64,000 bases of DNA from Photobacterium alginatilyticum. Lineage in GTDB: Bacteria > Pseudomonadota > Gammaproteobacteria > Enterobacterales > Vibrionaceae. The DNA lies in the NCBI RefSeq assembly GCF_009910675.1, contig NZ_RSEJ01000018.1:148955-212954 (forward strand), written 5' to 3'. Position 1 is the first letter of the stretch. Every line of letters starts with the position of its first letter. This document shows, piece by piece, positions 56,315 to 64,000 of the stretch. Under the pieces are notes generated by a model. The model saw nothing but the letters and a program-made list of their open reading frames with translations. It searched no databases and was not told the origin of the DNA. A program made the position numbers and the translations under genes.

Positions 56315-56743
56315 CTATTTCAAAGGCACAACCAGAAGATCGACTGAAGAGGATTTGAGTAACTGTTTAGCTGACGAGGAGACTTGATGCCAGAAACTGT
56401 GGTGATGGCCACAGACAACAAGATCTATATCTAATTCTTTAATGGCACGCTCTATTTCTTCAATAAGATTACCGCTACCAACAAAGGTACTCTGAATAGG
56501 AAATTGCGCACCGTCCAGTAACTCCTTCAGATGCTTCTCAGGTGTATTATCCTCATACACTTTATTGGGCATAGCATACCTAGGGTCAAAAGCCGTATAG
56601 GTGTATTCTTCATGACAAAGTTCTCCATCATAAAAAAGAGACAGTTTCGCATTTACATCACGAGCAAGGCTAACCGCTTTTTCAAATAACAGCCTGCTTT
56701 CAACGGAGAGATCTACCGTTACTAAAATGTGCTTATAACTCAT
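56315..56743 (-). CDS. universal stress protein, UspA family
   Basis: A 142-aa single Usp domain: N-terminal KHILVTVDLS, a mid LVVCGHHHS and a C-terminal LLKSSSVDLLVVPL. The ATP-binding form has G-x2-G-x9-G-S/T; here the loop is HHHSFWHQVSSSAKQLL, so it is a UspA-like, non-ATP-binding type. These proteins rise under stress. It is transcribed alone. Confidence 0.88.
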   Translation of the reverse strand: MSYKHILVTVDLSVESRLLFEKAVSLARDVNAKLSLFYDGELCHEEYTYTAFDPRYAMPNKVYEDNTPEKHLKELLDGAQFPIQSTFVGSGNLIEEIERAIKELDIDLVVCGHHHSFWHQVSSSAKQLLKSSSVDLLVVPLK

Positions 56744-58373
<1,630 letters not shown>

Positions 58374-58398
58374 ACCAGATATAGATCAGGGAATGATA

Positions 58399-59229
58399 AT
58401 GTCAAAAATCAAAACATTATGCCTATCGGTCGTTTTTGCTGCAGGTTGTGTATCAACCGCTGAAGTCAGCACTCGGGCAAAGAATCCTGCCAGTAGTAAC
58501 GTCGCTGCTCCGGCAGAATTAAGCTGGCAGGAGCTTAGCCTCCCGATAGATATCAATTTTGAATTTGACGAAAAAAGTCAGGTACTGCTGGATGCGAACA
58601 GTACAGGTCCGGTAGCCAGTTTCATTATTCCAGTCGACAAGACTCCTATCGACATGGTTCTAACAAGCCATGTCGATAACGAATTAACCCTTTATATACC
58701 AAATATATTGATCACCAACGCCAAAGGAGAAGAACTCTACCACATCAAGTCAAATGAATTCAGATATATACCGGCAAGGCTATTAGATGGCGATCAAGTC
58801 CAGACGCAACTTACCGTTGCTCCGCAGGTCGGAACACGACAAGTCAATATATTGATCTACACCACTATCGAAGATCTAAAAGGTAGCACAACCATTATTC
58901 ATCCAGCCAAAGCACTCGCGATCGGAAAAGGCAATCAGCCACCGAGTATCCCTGATCTTACAGCAACGCATAGCAAGTATGGTCAACTCAGTTTAACTGT
59001 ATCGTCAGCGAATCAACTCCCAATTCGCCCTACTCTCGATTATATGCCGGCAAGCGATACCAAACATACCGACTATCTGAATTCCATACAATATAGCGTA
59101 GAGCAAGGTGATATGGATCATGCTATTACGTTACTGAATGAAGCAGAAAAGCTTGGTATCCCGAATGCGAGAGCGACGTTTATCAATGCTGTTCAAATTC
59201 AAAATGAGCATAAAAGTGCAGAGGAATAG
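58399..59229 (+). CDS. malM: MalM-like periplasmic protein
   Basis: About 276 aa from ATG 58399 (AGGGA 7 bp upstream; ATG 58393 is the alternative). The signal region ends AAGC, a lipobox-like site (VFAAGC). The body is MalM-like: ELSLPIDINFEFDEKSQVL, VASFIIPVDKTPIDMVLTS, then a helical C-terminus (LNSIQYSVEQGDMDHAITLL). MalM is encoded with lamB in enterobacteria and vibrios; its role is unknown. Confidence 0.82.
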   Translation: MSKIKTLCLSVVFAAGCVSTAEVSTRAKNPASSNVAAPAELSWQELSLPIDINFEFDEKSQVLLDANSTGPVASFIIPVDKTPIDMVLTSHVDNELTLYIPNILITNAKGEELYHIKSNEFRYIPARLLDGDQVQTQLTVAPQVGTRQVNILIYTTIEDLKGSTTIIHPAKALAIGKGNQPPSIPDLTATHSKYGQLSLTVSSANQLPIRPTLDYMPASDTKHTDYLNSIQYSVEQGDMDHAITLLNEAEKLGIPNARATFINAVQIQNEHKSAEE

Positions 59230-59304
59230 CTTGCCAGAAAATAGTTGAAAGATCTTCGTTAGAGGCGGGTCTTCTTAGTAGTATACCTCCCCCAAAGGAT
59301 ACCG

Positions 59305-59667
59305 ATGACGATGACGATTAAACTTATATTACTCCCGTTGCTAGGTAGCAGCTTGCTTATTAGTCTTCCAGCCTTTGCTGATTTAAGAGACATTGGTCGA
59401 TACGATTCCAAGGGACTTTATGAGCCGGGCTACGTTAATTACCAACATGCAAGAGAACGCAGTTCAACTCCAAGTGATGATTCTAACCACTTAGACAAGA
59501 TTGGATTTATTAATTCATCTGGTCATTATGAGCCAAACTACGTCAATTACCCTTCACCAAAAAGCAAGCATGGGCACAATAAGACCGAGCTAGAATTGCT
59601 TACTGAAAAGGGACACTACAACCAAAACGGTATTTACGAGCCAGGCTATGTAAATTACCGCCACTGA
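59305..59667 (+). CDS. small exported repeat protein
   Basis: A 120-aa protein with a signal peptide (cleavage near PAFADL, residue 25) and three repeats of a pattern like G-x-Y/I-x-x-x-G-x-Y-E-P-x-Y-V-N-Y (IGRYDSKGLYEPGYVNY, IGFINSSGHYEPNYVNY, KGHYNQNGIYEPGYVNY). AAGGA precedes its ATG. It lies after malM, so it may be co-transcribed with lamB-malM. Family not recognised; the repeats look like short beta units. Confidence 0.7.
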   Translation: MTMTIKLILLPLLGSSLLISLPAFADLRDIGRYDSKGLYEPGYVNYQHARERSSTPSDDSNHLDKIGFINSSGHYEPNYVNYPSPKSKHGHNKTELELLTEKGHYNQNGIYEPGYVNYRH

Positions 59668-59685
59668 ACGCTATCATTGACAGCT

Positions 59686-59713
59686 CAGCTAATGCTCAAT
59701 ATTCCATTAGCTG
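59686..59713 (+). terminator. hairpin after the small repeat protein
   Basis: CAGCTAATG pairs perfectly with CATTAGCTG (9 bp, 10-base loop) 19 bp after the stop codon. It lacks a good T-tract. It lies where two converging units end, so a bidirectional role is possible. Confidence 0.5.
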
Positions 59714-59744
59714 GGTTAAATCCTGCCTTCCCTTTATAGGGGGC

Positions 59745-60635
59745 TTAACCTTTCACACCACCAGCAGTCAAACCACCGACTAAGAATTTCTGTGCCAACA
59801 AGAATACCGTAGTGATTGGAATTGCTGACAATACTGCCGCCGCAGCAAAGTCGCCCCACAGGTAATTCTGAGGGTACAAGTACTGCTGCATACCCACAGC
59901 CAGCGTATAGTTGTTTACGTCAGTCAGCAGTAGCGATGCCACAGGCACCTCTGTCACTACACCAATGAACGACAGGATGAATACTACTGCCAGAATTGGT
60001 ACTGATAATGGTAACAATACAAAACGGAATGCCTGCCAGGGTGTTGCCCCGTCAAGTGCAGCCGCCTCTTCCAAAGACCTGTCAATAGTCTCGAAGTATC
60101 CCTTTATAGTCCACACGTGTAGTGCAATACCACCTAGATAAGAGAATATAAGGCCACCATGGGTATTCAACCCCAGAAACGGAATGTACTGTCCTAAACG
60201 ATCAAATAATGCGTAAAGAGCAACCAGAGCAAGTACTGCCGGGAACATCTGAAAAATCATCATCCCTTTTAAAATAGTGCTCTTACCTTTGAAGCGCATA
60301 CGAGCAAAAGCGTAAGCACTGGTCGTTGAAAGCGCAACGATAATGATTGAAGTAATACCGGCCACTTTAACCGTGTTCCACAGCCATAGCATTACTGGGA
60401 ATGGCGGAGGTGTCACACTACCATCCCGGTTTTCGACAGCAAAGCCCAATGCGAGACGCCAGTGATCTAACGTTGGATCACTTGGGATCAACTCACCACC
60501 GGCAAAGTTACCTTCACGAAATGAAATTGCTACGATCATCAACAGCGGGAAAATCGTCACCACCAGGAACAGGCACAAACCAATGTGTGTCGCCCATACC
60601 CGATATTTTAATGATTTCGGTTGTACCATTGGCAT
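59745..60635 (-). CDS. malG: maltose/maltodextrin ABC transporter permease
   Basis: 296 aa from ATG 60635 (AGGAGA 8 bp upstream), the same length as E. coli MalG. It has six membrane helices and the EAA loop [22 protein letters not shown] (split around 190-211). With MalF it forms the channel of the maltose importer. It follows malF after 11 bp. MalK, the ATPase, must be encoded outside the window. Confidence 0.96.
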   Translation of the reverse strand: MPMVQPKSLKYRVWATHIGLCLFLVVTIFPLLMIVAISFREGNFAGGELIPSDPTLDHWRLALGFAVENRDGSVTPPPFPVMLWLWNTVKVAGITSIIIVALSTTSAYAFARMRFKGKSTILKGMMIFQMFPAVLALVALYALFDRLGQYIPFLGLNTHGGLIFSYLGGIALHVWTIKGYFETIDRSLEEAAALDGATPWQAFRFVLLPLSVPILAVVFILSFIGVVTEVPVASLLLTDVNNYTLAVGMQQYLYPQNYLWGDFAAAAVLSAIPITTVFLLAQKFLVGGLTAGGVKG

Positions 60636-60646
60636 GACATTTCTCC

Positions 60647-62200
60647 TCAATCCTGCTCTAAGGCCGTCTTGGTAAACTTCAAGTTAAGTAGTGCCATACC
60701 ACCAACCATCAGGAATATAATGGTTGCAATTGCACCGGCCAAACCAAAGTCCTGGCCGCCACCGCCTTCAAAGGCGATACGGTAGGTATAACTGACTAGC
60801 AAATCTGTGTAGCCCGCAGGCTCGGACGTACCTACCATATTGGGTCCGCCAGCCGTCAGCAGCTGAATCATGACGAAATTGTTGAAATTGAATGCAAAGC
60901 TTGCAATCAGTAATGGCGTTAGCGGTTTGATCAGCATCGGCAATGTGATCTTGAAGAAATTTTGAATCGGACCTGCGCCATCAATCGCTGAGGCTTCGTA
61001 CAAATCTTCAGGTATTGACTTCAGCAACCCCATACACAGGATCATCATGTAAGGGAAGCCAAGCCAGGTATTGACCAGTACCACCATTATCCGGGCCGTC
61101 GTAGGCTCTGAGAACCAGGGTAGTTTGACGCTGAACAGCGCATCAAGCAGCATGTTTATTTCACCAAAGCTTTGGTTAAACAGGCCTTTAAAAATCAGAA
61201 TTGAGATAAATGATGGTACTGCATATGGCAGAATCAGCAGCACTCGGTAAATGCTACTGCCCTTTAGTGGTTCCCACTGAACTATACAGGCCAGGATCAT
61301 CCCCAAGGCTAACGTCAGGGCAACAGACAGAAAGGCAAACACAACAGTCCACACGAAGATACCAAAAAAAGGTTCTTTGATACCATCATCGGTCATAACA
61401 CGCTCAAAGTTCGCCCCACCAACACCAACAACGAACCCGGGGGAAATTGGCTCACCAACAAAATTGCCTTCACTATCTACTGATTGGTAAAAACCAGTTT
61501 CCATATTTGGCTTATATAGCTGCTGAGTCTGATTATTCAGCATACTCAGGCCATCATCCTGAACAGTATATAGAGACATTTTGGCTGCGAACTTGCGCAG
61601 GCCACTCATTCTAATCTCAAGACCGTTCGGCATCACTAATTCGACTGTTGCCAAATTGGAGCGATTCTGGACAATCGTTTTTATCTTCTCTTTTTCGCCC
61701 GTGATACTTTCAACTTTGCTCAGTGACATCTTATCGGATGGAGGGCTTGAAATATCAAACACATCAGAAGCCAATAAATCTTCATCAACCTGAATCACCA
61801 GCCGATGGCCACTTTCAACTTTGTAAAGCTCAAAGCGATAACTTTCACCTGACTGGAAGCTACGCTGCTCCAGAACGGCCTGGGTCCTGTCCAGTGATAG
61901 CTGATTCGACGCACTATAGTTAGTAAAAGCAAGCCCAACGGTATAAACCAACGGAAAAATAATAAAGACAAGCATCCCGGCAACGCCCGGAAAGATATAA
62001 CGGTGAGCGTATGTTCTGTTGCTTCCAAAAATATACAGAGCAAGTGCAGTCAGAACAACGGTAAGAAGTGCAAAAGGAATTTCGCCCTTTGCATACATCA
62101 GTACAGTAGCATAACCGTTAACAACGCCGATCATGCCTAGCAGCGACCATTTCATCCACTTGCGATAGTTGAAGTTAGAACTTGTCTGTTGTGATATCAA
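60647..62200 (-). CDS. malF: maltose/maltodextrin ABC transporter permease
   Basis: A 517-aa permease with the large periplasmic P2 loop (about 95-270) and EAA loop [21 protein letters not shown] (about 398-418). The only early start in frame is TTG at 62200; an in-frame stop lies just upstream, and AAGG precedes it by 9 bp. It pairs with MalG. It follows malE after about 90 bp. Confidence 0.95.
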   Translation of the reverse strand: MISQQTSSNFNYRKWMKWSLLGMIGVVNGYATVLMYAKGEIPFALLTVVLTALALYIFGSNRTYAHRYIFPGVAGMLVFIIFPLVYTVGLAFTNYSASNQLSLDRTQAVLEQRSFQSGESYRFELYKVESGHRLVIQVDEDLLASDVFDISSPPSDKMSLSKVESITGEKEKIKTIVQNRSNLATVELVMPNGLEIRMSGLRKFAAKMSLYTVQDDGLSMLNNQTQQLYKPNMETGFYQSVDSEGNFVGEPISPGFVVGVGGANFERVMTDDGIKEPFFGIFVWTVVFAFLSVALTLALGMILACIVQWEPLKGSSIYRVLLILPYAVPSFISILIFKGLFNQSFGEINMLLDALFSVKLPWFSEPTTARIMVVLVNTWLGFPYMMILCMGLLKSIPEDLYEASAIDGAGPIQNFFKITLPMLIKPLTPLLIASFAFNFNNFVMIQLLTAGGPNMVGTSEPAGYTDLLVSYTYRIAFEGGGGQDFGLAGAIATIIFLMVGGMALLNLKFTKTALEQD

Positions 62201-62289
62201 AGCCCGTCACCTTGAACTGACTACATCTCAGCACCCTGCTAGCAAAAAAGGACAAACAATGGGAAGAGCTTCCCCTCCCCACAAAACAT

Positions 62290-63471
62290 TTACTTAAGCA
62301 TGTGGCCAGCAGCTTCGTTTAACGCATCATCAACACCCTGGCGGCCGTCTACAACGTTCTTGATTGCATTACCCTGGGCATACCAGAATGCAGCCATCTG
62401 TGGAACGTTAGGCATGATTTCGCCGTTCATTGCATTATCCATAGTGGCTGCAATTCGTGCATCCTTGTCTAGCGTCTTCTGGAATGATTTCAAAGCTACC
62501 GCGCCAAGTGGCTTGTCATCATTAACCTTGCCAAGACCCTCGTCTGTCAGCAGATAGTTTTCAATAAACTCTACCGCCAGATCCTGGTTGGGTGACGCAG
62601 AGCTGATGCCCGCAGTCAAAATGCCGACAAACGGCTTCGATGGACTGCCGTTTAGCTTAGGAAGAACAGCAACACCATAGTTAATGCCAGACTTCTCAGC
62701 GTTGTCCCAAGACCATGGACCATTGATAGTCATCGCGACGTTACCTTTATTGAACTCAGCCTCAGAGATGCTGTAGTCCATATCAGGCGAGATGACTTTC
62801 TTGTCTACCAACGACTTGATGAAGTTCATACCCCGTTTGGCACCGGCATTGTTTACACCAACATCCTTCACATCATATCCGTTTGCCGTGAACTTGAACG
62901 CGTACCCGCCGTCAGCAGATAGTATTGGCCATGTGAAGTACGGTTCTTTCAGATTCCACATGATAGCTTTCTTGCCGTCTTTCTGAAGCTTCTTGTCTAG
63001 TGCTTCGATGTCTTCCCAGTTTTTAGGTGGGTCAGGAACAAGATCCTTATTATAAATCAGAGAAAGTGCTTCAACGGCAACCGGGTAACCAATGTACTTG
63101 CCGTCGTACTGTACCGCGTCCCAGGTAAAGTCAATGATCTTGTCTTTTACGTCTTCAGATGGCTTAATTTCAACCAACAGGCCTGATTTTGCATACCCAC
63201 CAAAGCGGTCGTGTGCCCAGAAAACAATATCCGGACCATCACCCGCTGCAGCTACCTGCGGGAACTTCTCTGCCAGGCCATCAGGAAAAGCCACGGTTAC
63301 TTTAACACCTGTCTCTTCTTCAAACTTCTTACCGACTTCAGCCAGGCCGTTATAGCCTTTGTCGCCATTGATCCAAATAGTAAGCTGGCCTTCTTCTATC
63401 GCGGCATGTGCATTTACAGAGCCAAGTGCGGCAAGGGTACAAATAACTACAATGCTAAGGACTTTATTCAT
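62290..63471 (-). CDS. malE: maltose-binding periplasmic protein
   Basis: A 393-aa protein with signal peptide ending SVNAHAAI. It follows the MalE fold closely ([57 protein letters not shown]). The MalE N-terminal and ligand residues (Trp, Asp, Glu, Tyr) are present. It delivers maltose and maltodextrins to MalFG. It is the first gene of malEFG; the upstream 260 bp holds its promoter. Confidence 0.96.
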   Translation of the reverse strand: MNKVLSIVVICTLAALGSVNAHAAIEEGQLTIWINGDKGYNGLAEVGKKFEEETGVKVTVAFPDGLAEKFPQVAAAGDGPDIVFWAHDRFGGYAKSGLLVEIKPSEDVKDKIIDFTWDAVQYDGKYIGYPVAVEALSLIYNKDLVPDPPKNWEDIEALDKKLQKDGKKAIMWNLKEPYFTWPILSADGGYAFKFTANGYDVKDVGVNNAGAKRGMNFIKSLVDKKVISPDMDYSISEAEFNKGNVAMTINGPWSWDNAEKSGINYGVAVLPKLNGSPSKPFVGILTAGISSASPNQDLAVEFIENYLLTDEGLGKVNDDKPLGAVALKSFQKTLDKDARIAATMDNAMNGEIMPNVPQMAAFWYAQGNAIKNVVDGRQGVDDALNEAAGHMLK

Positions 63472-63733
63472 TTTTTACATCCTTCATGATTGTTATCTCT
63501 CGTACTGCAGAACACTCTCTCCAGCACAATTTGCAGTCTGTATCGTCCATCAGAATTGAGCAGTCGGCTTCATCCTGAGCCCACAATAAAAATAAGGTTA
63601 CTTTTTAATGTCTAGTAATTATAACAACACACACAACAGGGGAGATGAGCAAGATTGCGAACTATTATTATATGCGAAGTACAATCTATTGGGGCTGATA
63701 TATGATATTGGGGAGGGGGGCTAGAAAAGAAAA

Positions 63734-63753
63734 TGCAGCTCCTTCGAGCTGCA
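63734..63753 (-). terminator. terminator of malQ
   Basis: An 8-bp stem (TGCAGCTC and GAGCTGCA) with a CTTC loop, followed on the minus strand by a T-rich run (TTTTCTTTTC). It lies about 58 bp after the malQ stop codon. Confidence 0.8.
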
Positions 63754-63811
63754 CATATTCATCATCACTGCGGGTCACTTCGATGTGTCCAACGCATTAC
63801 GCCTGATTAGA

Positions 63812-64000
63812 TTATTGTGAGGCTTTCTCTCGTGTTTCGGTCAAACGTCGACTTAAGTCAATAATATTCTGGCGAGTAAAGATATCATCCAACGTTGTTG
63901 AAAGCTTACGGCGCCAGTTTGGATACTCATCGACGGTTCCCGGAATATTGACTGGCAGGTCCATTTCTAACCAGTCTTCCAGCTGAAGGCTCAACAGTGC
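63812..64000 (-). CDS. malQ: 4-alpha-glucanotransferase, C-terminal part
   Basis: The last 60 or so residues of a gene whose start lies beyond the window. The motif LEDWLEMDLPVNIPGTVDEY and PNWRRKL is the typical end of amylomaltase MalQ (GH77), which recycles maltodextrins in the cytoplasm. Its location behind malEFG fits maltose metabolism. Confidence 0.87.
   Translation of the reverse strand, partial: ALLSLQLEDWLEMDLPVNIPGTVDEYPNWRRKLSTTLDDIFTRQNIIDLSRRLTETREKASQ

Noticed and set aside
63472..63733. MalT boxes upstream of malE
   Set aside because: GGGGAGATGAGC and a few G-rich runs are only loose matches with no proper spacing or pairing.

Overview
The window looks like a stretch of a Vibrionaceae genome, probably Photobacterium or a close relative and probably the secondary chromosome. 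This is inferred from gene content: a phaB-phaA-phaP-phaC block, malE-malF-malG near malQ, lamB-malM, sstT and a MoxR/Bat operon, which I recall as chromosome 2 genes in Vibrio cholerae. No rRNA, tRNA, CRISPR array or phage was seen.

Layout. 1-2415 (minus strand) encodes a periplasmic respiratory reductase: a Tat-exported flavoprotein, a tetraheme cytochrome and a multiheme cytochrome cut by the window edge. 2984-4872 is a complete group IIC intron sitting directly behind the terminator of a GntR regulator. 4956-10241 holds that regulator and a divergent four-gene catabolic operon (split UxaA-type lyase, enolase-superfamily enzyme, BCCT transporter) with two near-identical palindromic operators. 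10375-14758 carries a phosphatidyltransferase-like gene and a LysR-controlled SDR/cytochrome b561/SnoaL operon. 14788-20117 is an accessory stretch of small membrane proteins, a lipoprotein, two DUF6404-like genes, an orphan prepilin and a roughly 300-bp unit repeated three times. 20227-23865 mixes an EamA transporter and a sugar isomerase-like gene with at least four gene remnants.

23889-28194 is a polyhydroxybutyrate operon (phaBAPC) with a terminator between phasin and synthase. 28798-40549 is a 12-kb urea block: the urtABCDE ABC importer and ureDABCEJFG urease read as one unit, preceded by a sigma-54 promoter and NtrC-like sites, which points to induction by nitrogen limitation. 40984-47895 is a MoxR/DUF58/DUF4381/BatA/BatB-TPR/BatD operon. 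48182-52424 has the Ser/Thr symporter sstT, a small membrane protein, and a TetR regulator divergent from a long-chain acyl-CoA synthetase. 52850-56743 has a DUF218 protein, a Kelch-like lipoprotein, a membrane-anchored HTH protein and a universal stress protein. 57138-64000 is maltose uptake: lamB, malM and a small repeat protein on the plus strand converging on malE-malF-malG and the end of malQ on the minus strand; malK is not in the window.

The best candidate for an undescribed system is the 5864-10180 operon. It pairs a betaine-type transporter with a split lyase and an enolase-superfamily enzyme, and it lacks the kinase and aldolase expected for sugar-acid breakdown. Start codons were moved from the longest frame where a ribosome binding site or family length argued for it.
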